DNA of 64,000 bases from MRBY01 sp943371005. Its GTDB lineage: Bacteria > Cyanobacteriota > Cyanobacteriia > Cyanobacteriales > MRBY01. The notes below the pieces were generated by a model that was not told where the DNA came from, did no database searches, and saw only the letters and a program-made list of their open reading frames with translations. Each line of letters starts with the position of its first letter. Positions within the stretch are counted from its first letter, which is position 1. Where the stretch lies: positions 1-64,000 of the forward strand of contig CALRTB020000017.1 in NCBI GenBank assembly GCA_943371005.1, in the 5' to 3' direction. The translations under genes and the position numbers were made by a program. Below, in pieces: positions 7,364 to 15,329 of this stretch.

Positions 7364-8356
7364 CTACCGGAACATGCTGCTCACAGAACTTTCTTCGTGG
7401 ATGCGCCAGATAGTTTCGCCGAGGAGATTGGCCACCGTCAGCACCGTCAATTCTTCAAATTGCTTATCGGCAGGCACCGGAATCGTATTGGTGACGATAA
7501 CCTCCTCAAACAACCCGCTGGAAAGACGATCTACCGCTGGCCCAGAGAATACCGGATGGGTCGCACAGGCATATACTTCCTTCGCCCCTTCCTTCTTCAG
7601 CAGTCTCGCCCCTTCCTGGAGCGTCCCCGCCGTGTCGATCATGTCATCAACGAGGATTGCCGTTTTTCCTCTGACTTCCCCAATCACATTCATCACTTCA
7701 GCGACATTGTGAGCTTGGCGACGTTTATCGATAATGGCCAAGGGCGCATCGTCTAATTTTTTCGCAAAGGCCCGCGCCCGTGCCACCCCGCCCACATCGG
7801 GAGAGACCACCACAATATCTTCTAAATTTTTGCTTTTGAGATAATCGATGATCACCGGGGAACCGTAGACATGGTCACAGGGAATATCAAAATACCCTTG
7901 AATTTGCGCTGAATGGAGATCCATCGCCAGCACCCGACCAGCCCCTGCTTGGGTAATCAAGTTAGCGACTAATTTGGCTGTAATTGATTCCCGACCAGCC
8001 GTTTTGCGGTCTGCACGAGCGTAGCCATAGTAGGGGATCACCGCTGTGATTTGCCGAGCCGAAGCCCGTCGACAGGCATCGATCATGATCAACAGTTCCA
8101 TCAGGTGATCGTTGACCGGACGGCAGGAGGGTTGAATCAGGTAGACATCACAACCGCGAATGGACTCTTGCACCTGGATATACATTTCACCGTCGGCAAA
8201 CTGCTTCCGGATCATGGGGCCAAGATCCATGCCCAGATAACGGGCCACTTCGTTGGCTAGGGGCAAATTCGCCGATCCCGAAAAAATTCGGAGACGGTTG
8301 CTATCGGTGGGGGTTTGGAGAACAGATTGTAAGGCGAGGGTGGCGGAGTGGCTCAC
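7364..8356 (-). CDS. prs: ribose-phosphate pyrophosphokinase (PRPP synthase)
   Basis: Makes 5-phosphoribosyl-1-pyrophosphate from ribose 5-phosphate and ATP, feeding purine, pyrimidine, His, Trp and NAD synthesis. It contains the flexible-loop and ATP-binding sequence YYGYARADRKTAGRE, the class I signature DLHSAQIQGYFDIP, and the PRPP-binding loop VDDMIDTAGT. I place the start at a GTG (8356), giving 330 residues, close to the usual cyanobacterial length. In-frame starts further upstream are a TTG at 8398 only, with no ribosome site at proper distance. A strong AAAAGGAGG instead precedes an out-of-frame ATG at 8418 whose short frame ends on this GTG (GTGA). Product is certain; the start is not. 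Confidence 0.93.
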   Translation of the reverse strand: MSHSATLALQSVLQTPTDSNRLRIFSGSANLPLANEVARYLGMDLGPMIRKQFADGEMYIQVQESIRGCDVYLIQPSCRPVNDHLMELLIMIDACRRASARQITAVIPYYGYARADRKTAGRESITAKLVANLITQAGAGRVLAMDLHSAQIQGYFDIPCDHVYGSPVIIDYLKSKNLEDIVVVSPDVGGVARARAFAKKLDDAPLAIIDKRRQAHNVAEVMNVIGEVRGKTAILVDDMIDTAGTLQEGARLLKKEGAKEVYACATHPVFSGPAVDRLSSGLFEEVIVTNTIPVPADKQFEELTVLTVANLLGETIWRIHEESSVSSMFR

Positions 8357-8418
8357 AGCGGAATAAACCTCTCTTTCGGTTTGATAAAGGACATCCAAGG
8401 GATCAGTGCGAACGCCAT
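8353..8418 (-). CDS. possible 21-residue leader peptide translationally coupled to prs
   Basis: On the minus strand the best ribosome site of the region (AAAAGGAGG, 8430-8422) lies three bases from an ATG at 8418. That ATG opens 21 codons and a TGA (8355-8353). The TGA overlaps, as GTGA, a GTG codon in the prs frame at a sensible prs start. This is the layout of a translationally coupled leader. Alternatives are a frameshift near the prs N-terminus or a non-functional frame. The short peptide has no recognised family. Confidence 0.35.
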   Translation of the reverse strand: MAFALIPWMSFIKPKERFIPL

Positions 8419-8635
8419 AATCCTCCTTTTGGTCGTTTCGATGATATGTGTTACCAAAGTACAGTTACTCAGCCCCATTTATTAGACTGGATAGATACGG
8501 TAGAACCATTGGGGGCAATCATCGCCACTGAAAAGGATTAGGGTTAATAGAAAATAAAAAAATTGTTAAGGAAGGTGCTGATCTTCAGGGTCTATTGTAC
8601 TCAATAAACCTTTAAATTCAATTTGAAATTTTTCT

Positions 8636-9349
8636 ATGCTGCAAAATTGCTTGTTAATCGCGGGAACAGACACGGAAGTGGGGAAAACAGTGGTCAGCTC
8701 GGCCCTGATTGCTTATTGGCGTCATTTTCTTCCTTTTTCTCAGCTAGGAGTCATCAAACTACTCCAGACAGGGATTGGCGATCGCCAATGGTACGAAAAA
8801 TTCTGTGATGGGGGAACAGTTCTAAAGGTGCCTTTGGAGTATGAAACCCCCGTGGCACCGCCAGTTGCTGCTCGCCTAGAGGGAAAAGCCATTGATCTGG
8901 GGATCGTTTGGCGGGAACTCCAGGCCTTAAGCAATTCTCAAGATTTCGTGATCGCCGAGTCCCTGGGGAGCTTGGGATCGCCGGTGACCGATGAGTTAAC
9001 GGTGGCGGATTTGGCCGGACAGTGGAAGCTGCCGACGCTGTTGGTGGTGCCGGTGAAATTGGGTTCCATTGGCCAGGCGATCGCCCAAGTGAGTTTGGCG
9101 CGGGAACGGAAGGTTAACCTCAAGGGGATCATCCTCAGTTGTGGTACCCCCGAAGCCATGGGACAAATCGAGGCTTTAACGCCGCCGACCATGCTGCAAC
9201 AGTTCACCCAAATCCCGGTGCTTGGAGTAATGCCCTACGCCGAAAATTTATTCGATGCCGAGGCTCTGGCAAAAATCGCCGCCCATTGGCACTTGGAACA
9301 GTTGGTTTCTAAGGAACATTTGCGGCCCCAGGCTCCTTTGTCACGGTAA
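8636..9349 (+). CDS. bioD: dethiobiotin synthase
   Basis: A 237-residue P-loop enzyme that closes the ureido ring in biotin synthesis (7,8-diaminopelargonate + CO2 + ATP to dethiobiotin). The N-terminal loop GTDTEVGKT is the characteristic BioD motif. The substrate segment (IKLLQTGIGD), the ETPVAPPVAA stretch and the VVPVKLGSIGQA region match the family. It stands alone on the plus strand, not in a bio operon, as is usual in cyanobacteria. Its last 41 bases overlap the end of the convergent ABC ATPase gene, so the two C-termini share DNA on opposite strands. No ribosome site of note precedes the ATG at 8636. Confidence 0.9.
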   Translation: MLQNCLLIAGTDTEVGKTVVSSALIAYWRHFLPFSQLGVIKLLQTGIGDRQWYEKFCDGGTVLKVPLEYETPVAPPVAARLEGKAIDLGIVWRELQALSNSQDFVIAESLGSLGSPVTDELTVADLAGQWKLPTLLVVPVKLGSIGQAIAQVSLARERKVNLKGIILSCGTPEAMGQIEALTPPTMLQQFTQIPVLGVMPYAENLFDAEALAKIAAHWHLEQLVSKEHLRPQAPLSR

Positions 9350-9962
9350 TTTGACCCCGATCAATATGCCAACAACGGTCGGCGATCGCCTCTAGTTCAT
9401 GGGGATCATGGGTAACGATGAGCAACGTCCAGTGTTGTTTTAGCTTTGCCAGTAATTTTGCCAACTGCGATCGCATCGACCAATCCAAGCCTGCTGTCGG
9501 TTCATCCAACATCAACAGGTTTGGCTGGCGGATCAATTGCACCGCGAGGGATAAACGCCGTTGCTGGCCGCCACTGAGGGCATGGGGTGAAGCCTTGAGA
9601 TCCAAATTTTCGAGGCCCACCTCCCCTAGAGCAGCTTGGATTTGTTCGAGGCGTAATTCTGGATGGCCAAACCGGACTTCCTCTAAAATCGTCGAGGCGC
9701 AAAAGTGACGCTCCGGAAACTGGAACACCAGACCCGCCAACTGTTGCAGGTGGAGATTAGTCAGAGTTTGTTCCTGCCAGCGAATTTGCCCCTGGGTCTG
9801 CTGGGCCAAGCCCGCCAAAATTTCGAGTAACGTCGTTTTCCCGGAGCCGCTCGGCCCGACGATCATCCCCATTTCCTGGGGAGCTAACTTGAGGTTTACC
9901 TGCTGCAAGATTGGCTCAGGAGTTGCCGCAGGATGGTACACCAAATCTTGGATGTAGAGCAT
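9309..9962 (-). CDS. ABC transporter ATP-binding protein (ECF/CbiO-like)
   Basis: A 217-residue lone ATPase: Walker A GPSGSGKTT, Q-loop FQFPERHF, signature LSGGQQRR, Walker B LLMLDEPTAGLDW and H-loop VTHD. The QFPE...F segment is typical of ATPases of the energy-coupling-factor (cobalt/nickel/vitamin) type; a chloroplast relative (ABCI11/NAP14) exists in plants. No permease is adjacent, so the substrate is unknown. I use the ATG at 9962 (MLYIQDLVYH) where the domain begins; an upstream ATG at 10049 would add 29 residues that look non-conserved. Neither has a clear ribosome site. A long intergenic stretch with RNA-like folding lies upstream. Confidence 0.8.
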   Translation of the reverse strand: MLYIQDLVYHPAATPEPILQQVNLKLAPQEMGMIVGPSGSGKTTLLEILAGLAQQTQGQIRWQEQTLTNLHLQQLAGLVFQFPERHFCASTILEEVRFGHPELRLEQIQAALGEVGLENLDLKASPHALSGGQQRRLSLAVQLIRQPNLLMLDEPTAGLDWSMRSQLAKLLAKLKQHWTLLIVTHDPHELEAIADRCWHIDRGQITVTKEPGAANVP

Positions 9963-10508
9963 TAACAGGCCCAAAGAAAAATCTTTCCCCAAGCTACCAT
10001 AGCCGTCTGTGTAAGGGGCGCTTGGCTGGGGAATTGACTTGGCAGGCATTGAGCCGAGTATTTACGTTTCTTCATAGAAAAAATTGTTTTTACTCAGTGA
10101 AGAATGAACTTTCATTGAAAGTAATTGTTTTGGTCAAAAAACCCTGTTAAATTAATAAGTGAAGTTAGGTAGAACTTAACTTCCCTGGCAGATAAAACAG
10201 CCACTGTCTGAGTAAAGTAAAGTTAGTTAAGGAGATAAACCAAGCTGTTTCTTTGCATATCTGTCTCGTCGAACGAAGCAAAACCATCCAAGCGCGAAAT
10301 CTGTACTTCCAACCACCTGTAGAAACAGGGAGCAACCTAACTGAATAAACTGTCAAGTCGGGCAGCAAGATGATTCAGTTAATGTCTCCAGAGAGTCTTA
10401 AGTTAAAGGGTTCTGGGAAGTTCTAAAGAAAGTAGGTTCTGGGTGGTTTTGTTCTATTAAGGGTGAATTTTTTGGATTTTTATAGGGATACTCTTCACCC
10501 TAAAATCT
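9963..10508. other. intergenic stretch upstream of the ABC ATPase gene
   Basis: About 550 bases without a convincing protein gene. It contains the candidate structured RNA described separately (10163-10380), two copies of GGTTCTGGG (about 10409 and 10435), and a 7-bp inverted repeat GGGTGAA/TTCACCC (10461-10467 with 10494-10500) that may end the transcript of the assembly-factor gene to the right. There are no HIP1 sites until 10525. On the minus strand it would be the long leader of the ABC gene. Confidence 0.55.
10163..10380. ncRNA. candidate structured RNA or long mRNA leader
   Basis: The segment holds nested complementary pieces. AGTTAGGT (10163-10170) pairs with ACCTAACT (10335-10342) and encloses 164 bases. 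Inside are CTTAACT (10175-10181) with AGTTAAG (10225-10231), TTTGC (10252-10256) with GCAAA (10278-10282) plus inner TCGT/ACGA, and CCTGT-AGAA-ACAGG (10316-10329). A further hairpin, AACTGAAT (10339-10346) with ATTCAGTT (10373-10380) and an inner CTGTC/GGCAG, uses bases of the outer helix, so the two exclude each other. This could be a free-standing small RNA on the plus strand or, on the minus strand, a switch-like leader of the ABC gene. No known RNA family was recognised (not tmRNA, 4.5S or RNase P). Confidence 0.4.
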
Positions 10509-11162
10509 CTAAATCTCTGCAAGGGCGATCGCCAATTTTTCGGCGAGGGCAGCCACCCAATTTTCATCTTGTTTTGTGTAGCTGCGGGGAATATTTGTCC
10601 CTAAAACTAATAGACCCGTTTCACCGAGGGGTTGGCAAATAATACCCTGGGTATTTTCTGGTAAATAGTCAAATTCGACCCGCCCCGGATACATTTTTAA
10701 GGTCACCAAATACACGGCCTTTTGGGTTTCTAGTACCCGTTTGGCGATCGCCCCAACATTAAAATCTTTTTTCGCCCCAAAGATGCCCCGCCGCAGAATT
10801 GTCTCACCATCACGGTAAACCACCACCGATTTCGTCACCGTATTGGTCAGCAGCAGGTGGGACGCCCAGGCAAGTTCGGTTTTGACCGCATCCGGAAGAT
10901 CCTCGGCTAGCTCAAACTGCTCTTCCCCCTCTAGAATTACCGCTTCTGGGGCCTTAGGCTGGATCTGCTCCCACAGTAAGGTGGTCAAAATCAAAACAGC
11001 ACTGAGAATCACCCCCACCACGTCGGAACGGGCCTGGGAATCGCTGAGGGCGGGGGTCAGTAAACGGTTAACCATCAACATTGTTCCCCCGATCATCCCG
11101 ACGGTCAGCGGTAGATATTGCAATGGATTGCGCCCAGAATTGGCCATGGTAAACCCCAACAT
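10509..11162 (-). CDS. cofactor assembly of complex C subunit B (CCB2/CCB4) family protein
   Basis: A 217-residue membrane protein. Two closely spaced helices lie near the N-terminus (about residues 17-34 and 48-64, in PLTVGMIGGTMLMV and VVGVILSAVLILTTLLW), followed by a soluble GAF-like domain to the C-terminus. This layout and the sequence type match CCB2/CCB4 proteins, which in chloroplasts attach haem ci to cytochrome b6 of the b6f complex; cyanobacterial members are presumed to act similarly at the thylakoid. Start is ATG 11162, or ATG 11147 five codons in. No operon partner except, upstream on the same strand, the pentapeptide gene separated by its own terminator. Confidence 0.65.
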   Translation of the reverse strand: MLGFTMANSGRNPLQYLPLTVGMIGGTMLMVNRLLTPALSDSQARSDVVGVILSAVLILTTLLWEQIQPKAPEAVILEGEEQFELAEDLPDAVKTELAWASHLLLTNTVTKSVVVYRDGETILRRGIFGAKKDFNVGAIAKRVLETQKAVYLVTLKMYPGRVEFDYLPENTQGIICQPLGETGLLVLGTNIPRSYTKQDENWVAALAEKLAIALAEI

Positions 11163-11210
11163 AGTTTGTTTCAGCTTCCCTGAATTGATTGTTGAAAGTC
11201 AACAAAACCC

Positions 11211-11247
11211 CAAACAAAAACCACCTCAAGAAGATTACTAAGGTGGT
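11211..11247 (-). terminator. terminator of the pentapeptide gene
   Basis: Minus-strand hairpin ACCACCT/AGGTGGT (11241-11247 with 11220-11226) followed by a T-rich tail (11219-11211). It separates the pentapeptide gene from the downstream assembly-factor gene. Confidence 0.7.
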
Positions 11248-11296
11248 CAATGGGTTGCAATTCAACCTTTGAAAAAAATTTGATCGCGAAGAAAAT

Positions 11297-11797
11297 CTAC
11301 GGGCAATACAGAGTTTCAGCGGTATCACGGCCGGTGGTGGGATTGGTGCCGCTGGCCAATTCACAAAGCTTGTCATTTTCCCGCGCCAAGATTAGGGCAT
11401 CGGTGAAATCGGCCCCTTCAATAACCGTGGACGGCGTGATTTTGACGCTGGCGAGGAAAGCCCCCTCTAGGTTGGCATTTTTAAAATTTGCGTGGCCAAT
11501 GCGGGCCGAATCCAGGACTGCCCCCCGGAGATCGGCCCCTTCAAAATTGACAAATTCGAGATTGGCTGAGAAAAAACGCACCCCCCGTAGGTCTGAATAA
11601 CTAAAATCGCAGCCCCGGAGACTGGAAAGATCGTAGCTATTGTCCCGCAAGTCCTGGTGGGAAAAATCTTCTTGAATAAAGGTTCGTTTGTTATAGTCTA
11701 CGGCCCAGGCCTCTGGTAAGTCGAAACTGCCCCAGGCGAAAATCATGACCCAAGCAACCAAGGCGATCGCCATTAACCGTTTGCACATTGCTAGCAT
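11297..11797 (-). CDS. exported pentapeptide-repeat protein (thylakoid-lumen type)
   Basis: A 166-residue protein. A signal peptide occupies about residues 1-32 (hydrophobic core ALVAWVMIFAWGSF, cleavage after AWA). The mature part begins VDYNKRTF and consists of A(D/N)LxX repeats from about residue 50 to 135 (for example ADLRGAVLD, ANLEGAFLA), forming a right-handed beta-helix. It ends with a short cap containing two Cys (KLCELASG...TLYCP) that could form a disulfide. This matches the lumenal pentapeptide proteins shared by cyanobacteria and chloroplasts (TL15/TL17 type), whose exact role is unknown. ATG at 11797, or at 11788 (third residue after MLA). Confidence 0.85.
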   Translation of the reverse strand: MLAMCKRLMAIALVAWVMIFAWGSFDLPEAWAVDYNKRTFIQEDFSHQDLRDNSYDLSSLRGCDFSYSDLRGVRFFSANLEFVNFEGADLRGAVLDSARIGHANFKNANLEGAFLASVKITPSTVIEGADFTDALILARENDKLCELASGTNPTTGRDTAETLYCP

Positions 11798-12207
11798 GCC
11801 AGTCAGCTCCCAAAGCTCTTTTCTTAAAATTCACTCAAACATATTTTATCGGGAATTGACCCCGGCAAAATGCGTCTTTAGCATCGGTCTGGGCCTAAAA
11901 AAGTGTCCTTTCTCCCCAAAAATCCTTTGCTTTTCAGACATCCTTAAGGACAGCATCAAGGAAAAAGATTCGCGTTTAAATACTGATTAATTTCTGTAAA
12001 CAAGAGTTGATTTAAGCAAAAACTCTTTATTCAAAAAAATTAAATCTTGGGAAAAGATCATTACTAAATCGGTATCAATGGAGTTAACGCTTGGCCATTA
12101 AAAACCATGAAGTTATCCCTTTTCTCTAGCAGATTATTATTTATAATTTGACAAAGGACAACGCCAATCTATACTTAGGCATCTACGCGCAGTCAGTGTT
12201 GAGAATA
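11798..12207. other. AT-rich intergenic region between divergent genes
   Basis: About 410 bases between the pentapeptide gene (minus) and the FHA gene (plus). It is AT-rich, particularly 11960-12150, as expected for two promoters facing apart. I see no RNA gene, no convincing small protein and no recognised operator. A TTG-started extension of the FHA frame (from 12148) was not adopted. Confidence 0.5.
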
Positions 12208-12735
12208 ATGGAAAAATTAACTCTAGAGTGGTCGTTACAAAATCAACCCCACCACTACACATTCCACCAAGCTGCAACCACAAAAGTTGCCCAAAAACTG
12301 CGGCTTGGTCGCGATCCGGCCCAGTGCGACATTGTCTTTACTGACCGCAGTGTTTCTTCTCTCCATGTGGAATTATTTTTTAGTGCGACTTTAGATGCTG
12401 CGCTCATTCAAAATCTTCGTCCCTCCAACCCCCCCCTCATTGATGGCTACCAGCTTACCCAAGGGACAGCCAATCTATCCCAGGGCAGCCAGATCCAACT
12501 CGGTCGCATTCAATTGCAGGTTTCCCAGTTAGTGTTGCCAGGCCAGGCTCCAGTGGCAGCCCCGCCCCACCCCCAAGTGCCTCACACAGCTTCAGCCTAC
12601 GGTTTAAAATGCCCTAATCCTTCCTGTGGTAGGGTTTCTCGGTATGATGAGCAGGTGCTCAAACAGGGATGTCCTTGGTGTGGATTTTCCTTAGCCGCAG
12701 CTAATACAGTGATGATGGTTCGGCCACAATCCTAA
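12208..12735 (+). CDS. FHA domain protein with C-terminal zinc ribbon
   Basis: A 175-residue protein. Residues ~20-108 form a forkhead-associated (FHA) domain, the module that binds phosphothreonine: GR at 34-35 and SSLH at 50-53 are the phosphate-contacting motifs; the late NG pair is degenerate (LIDG at 77-80). After a Pro/Ala linker comes a four-cysteine ribbon (C135, C140, C155, C158; CPNPSC...CPWC). ATG at 12208 is preferred to a TTG 60 bases upstream. It lies 33 bases before a second FHA gene and near a Ser/Thr kinase gene, which suggests a shared phospho-signalling pathway. The precise target is unknown. Confidence 0.78.
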   Translation: MEKLTLEWSLQNQPHHYTFHQAATTKVAQKLRLGRDPAQCDIVFTDRSVSSLHVELFFSATLDAALIQNLRPSNPPLIDGYQLTQGTANLSQGSQIQLGRIQLQVSQLVLPGQAPVAAPPHPQVPHTASAYGLKCPNPSCGRVSRYDEQVLKQGCPWCGFSLAAANTVMMVRPQS

Positions 12736-12768
12736 GGTTTTGCTTGTTTCTCCTCAGAATTCATTAAC

Positions 12769-14721
12769 ATGACGACATTGCAGCAGGTCTGGTTAAGCTG
12801 GAAAGATCCCCTCACGAGTGACGTTCAAACCTTAGCCCTGGGGTTACCCATTGCCATTGGTCGTGATGCCAACAGCATGCCGGCGGCGATCGCCAATGGA
12901 CAACCCGTCGCCAAATTAACCCTCAATAGCTCCCAGGTTTCTCGGTACCACGCCCTAATTTCTCTCCAGGCCGATCAACTGTGGATTGGGGATCAAAATA
13001 GTAGTAATGGCGTGTTTGTAAATGGGCAGCGTCAAACCCAAAGAAGTCTGCAATCTGGGGATGTCGTACGGATTGGCCCCTATGAAATTTCGATTACCAC
13101 CACGGCCCCTAACCAACCGGCGACCCTACGCCCTTCCAGCGATTCTTTTATTCAGGTTCCAGAACAACAACAGCCGGATCCCCCCAGCGGCAGTTCCCCA
13201 GTAGAAACCTTTCCCCCCGCCATCTTTAACGAGCAATATCTGCGCCCCCAAGATTTATACGCCACCACACTGCCCGTGGAGGAAATGGATTATGTCACCG
13301 TTGGGGCGGGGCTAGGGAGCTATATTTGGGCTGATTTTTTGCGGATATATGGTGTGCAAGTGCAGCAAATCCGCGCCCTGGGTCTAGAAGCAAAACCCTA
13401 TGGGCGTTACCAACGCTTGTGTATCAACTCACAAATTCCGGCCCACGAACGGCTCCGGTCGAACTCTGATTCTTGTCCTGATAATCTCTGGGGTTGGCCG
13501 AGCTATGCCCTCCGGGAAGCCTACCAAGATTTTTTGCGGGGTCATTTCCAGGCGGCCTGTCGCCATCTTTGGCAGGTGTTTGGGGAACCTACCCTAATCG
13601 AAACCTATACGCCCCGTTCCGGGAATGTTTTCAAATCCATCGACCGAGAAGCACAGCGCATCGGTTGGCCCCACATTTATCGGTTTGGGCGGGTGCGGGC
13701 GATCCGGAAAACAGATGATGGTCGTTATGCGATCGCCTATTCTGCGGGGCGGGGTCGCCATGCCTTTGTCATTGGCCGTTACGTGCATCTCTGTACCGGA
13801 TATCCGGTGATCCAATTTTTACCAGATCTCCAGGACTACCGCGAAAAAACAGGAGACTTTAAAACGGTCGTCAATGCCTACGAGGAACATGACCACGTAT
13901 ATAGCACCCTCGAACGCCAGGGGGGGACAGTTTTGATTCGGGGTCGGGGTATTGTCGCCTCTAGGGTGATCCAGCGCATCTACGAAGCCCGCCGCCGTAA
14001 CCCCAACATTTCGATCTTGCACCTAATGCGATCGCCAAAACCCGTGGGGAACAAATTTGGCCTCGCCCAGCGACCCGTAAGTAACCACTTTGAGCTTCAA
14101 CCCTTTAATTGGCCCAAAGCCTGTTGGGGAGGCACCCTCCGGGAACAATTAGAAAGCGCCGCCCCCAGGGAACGCAGCAATCTCCTGGCCGATTGGGGTG
14201 GCACCACCACTGCCGATCGCCACGACTGGAGTGACATCATCCAAACGGGCTTAGATAAAGGTTGGTACCGGATCGTTTTTGGGGATGTCGTGGCCGTCGA
14301 ACCCGATGCCCAGGGACATCCGGTGACGCGAATTCGTGAAAAAGGCATCACAGGGGAACTCACCCTCACCGCTAACTACATCATTGACGCCACGGGCCTA
14401 GACGGAAAGGTCAAAGCAACGCCTTTGCTGAATGATTTGGTCACCCATTACCAACTGCCCCTCAATGCCATTGGCCGCCTCCAGGTCAACAATGATTTTG
14501 AAATGCCCGAAATGCGCAACCGTTCCGGACGAATGTATGCAGCCGGCGCCATCACCTTTGGTGGCCCCTATGCTGCCGTCGATAGCTTTTTAGGGTTGCA
14601 ATACTGTGCCCTAAAATCAGTAGAAGCTTTGGTTCAGGAAAATGCCCCCCAGGTGCGCCCCCTGAATCCCTTGGCTTCCCTATCCCAATGGTTTAAATGG
14701 ATTAACAATCAAGCCCCATGA
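12769..14721 (+). CDS. FHA domain fused to an FAD/NAD(P)-binding oxidoreductase-like protein
   Basis: A 650-residue protein. The N-terminal FHA domain (about 20-112) keeps the full phosphothreonine site: GR (31-32), SRYH (58-61), and NG at 80-81 and 85-86. A Pro/Ser-rich linker leads to a dinucleotide-binding fold beginning YVTVGAGLGS (about 175-184); further on are the family-typical GGTVLIRGRGIVASRVI (second nucleotide site) and YIIDATGLDGK near residue 545. The catalytic half resembles flavin-dependent monooxygenases/oxidoreductases, but I cannot name a substrate. The 3' end overlaps the next gene as ATGA. The combination suggests a flavoprotein recruited to a phosphorylated partner. Confidence 0.75.
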   Translation: MTTLQQVWLSWKDPLTSDVQTLALGLPIAIGRDANSMPAAIANGQPVAKLTLNSSQVSRYHALISLQADQLWIGDQNSSNGVFVNGQRQTQRSLQSGDVVRIGPYEISITTTAPNQPATLRPSSDSFIQVPEQQQPDPPSGSSPVETFPPAIFNEQYLRPQDLYATTLPVEEMDYVTVGAGLGSYIWADFLRIYGVQVQQIRALGLEAKPYGRYQRLCINSQIPAHERLRSNSDSCPDNLWGWPSYALREAYQDFLRGHFQAACRHLWQVFGEPTLIETYTPRSGNVFKSIDREAQRIGWPHIYRFGRVRAIRKTDDGRYAIAYSAGRGRHAFVIGRYVHLCTGYPVIQFLPDLQDYREKTGDFKTVVNAYEEHDHVYSTLERQGGTVLIRGRGIVASRVIQRIYEARRRNPNISILHLMRSPKPVGNKFGLAQRPVSNHFELQPFNWPKACWGGTLREQLESAAPRERSNLLADWGGTTTADRHDWSDIIQTGLDKGWYRIVFGDVVAVEPDAQGHPVTRIREKGITGELTLTANYIIDATGLDGKVKATPLLNDLVTHYQLPLNAIGRLQVNNDFEMPEMRNRSGRMYAAGAITFGGPYAAVDSFLGLQYCALKSVEALVQENAPQVRPLNPLASLSQWFKWINNQAP

Positions 14722-15158
14722 CCCCAACACTCCTTGGCCGCTGGCAAACTCGACTTCTTTTGATGGGTACGGTGGGTGCCCTCCTCACAGTCTGCTTTGC
14801 AGAGGGACTCTGGGGCAATCCCGTTGGTGCTGTCTATTGGGCGATTTGGGGTTACATTACTGTCTTTGGCCTTGGCTGGGATTGTCTTTATATCTATTTG
14901 CAAAATTACCGTTGGGATCAAGATTGGCCGGCGGCGCTGCAATGGCTTGCGGCCCTATGGGAAGGGGTCTTCTTTTTGCTCTTGTGGGCTGGCTTACGGA
15001 ATGTTGCGGGCGTAGCCTTGCCCCTGACGGAGGATCTGTCCTTAACCTGGTTTGTGATTCACTACGGTTCGGTTTGGCTGGGGATCTTTGTGGCTTCCCA
15101 AAGTTTGATGCGTATTTTATTTCCCCTGTGGCGTTTCCATGGTGGCCGCTGGTTCTAG
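14718..15158 (+). CDS. small integral membrane protein linked to the FHA flavoprotein
   Basis: A 146-residue protein with about four membrane helices (roughly residues 12-30, 34-60, 75-95 and 112-132). It has no cofactor motif and no family that I recognise; Trp and Gly are abundant. Its ATG overlaps the stop of the FHA-flavoprotein gene by four bases (ATGA), so the two are almost certainly translated together, and it may be the membrane anchor or partner of that protein. Function unknown. Confidence 0.7.
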   Translation: MTPTLLGRWQTRLLLMGTVGALLTVCFAEGLWGNPVGAVYWAIWGYITVFGLGWDCLYIYLQNYRWDQDWPAALQWLAALWEGVFFLLLWAGLRNVAGVALPLTEDLSLTWFVIHYGSVWLGIFVASQSLMRILFPLWRFHGGRWF

Positions 15159-15329
15159 GGACACAATTTTCGCGAGGGTAGCTTGGGTATTTGACGGTAA
15201 GTAAAGGGCGATCGCCTTTTTGCTTGAGAATTTCTCGCCTCTAGCCAGACTTTTGAGATTCTCCGTTTATGATGAAAGCATCAAAGGCCCTCAGCGCCCC
15301 TTTGACGTCGCGAAATATAACCTGAAGCC

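Noticed and set aside
10163..10342. Identification of the structured region as 6S RNA, tmRNA or RNase P RNA
   Set aside because: Length would fit 6S RNA, but I could not match conserved sequence of any of these; no tag peptide or tRNA-like ends are present.
10165..10368. 67-codon frame on the minus strand within the gene-free region upstream of the ABC gene
   Set aside because: No ribosome site and no family resemblance; the same bases form nested helices, which explain the region better.
14709..14942. 77-codon minus-strand frame across the FHA-flavoprotein / membrane-protein junction
   Set aside because: Antisense to two overlapping genes joined by ATGA; no supporting signal.
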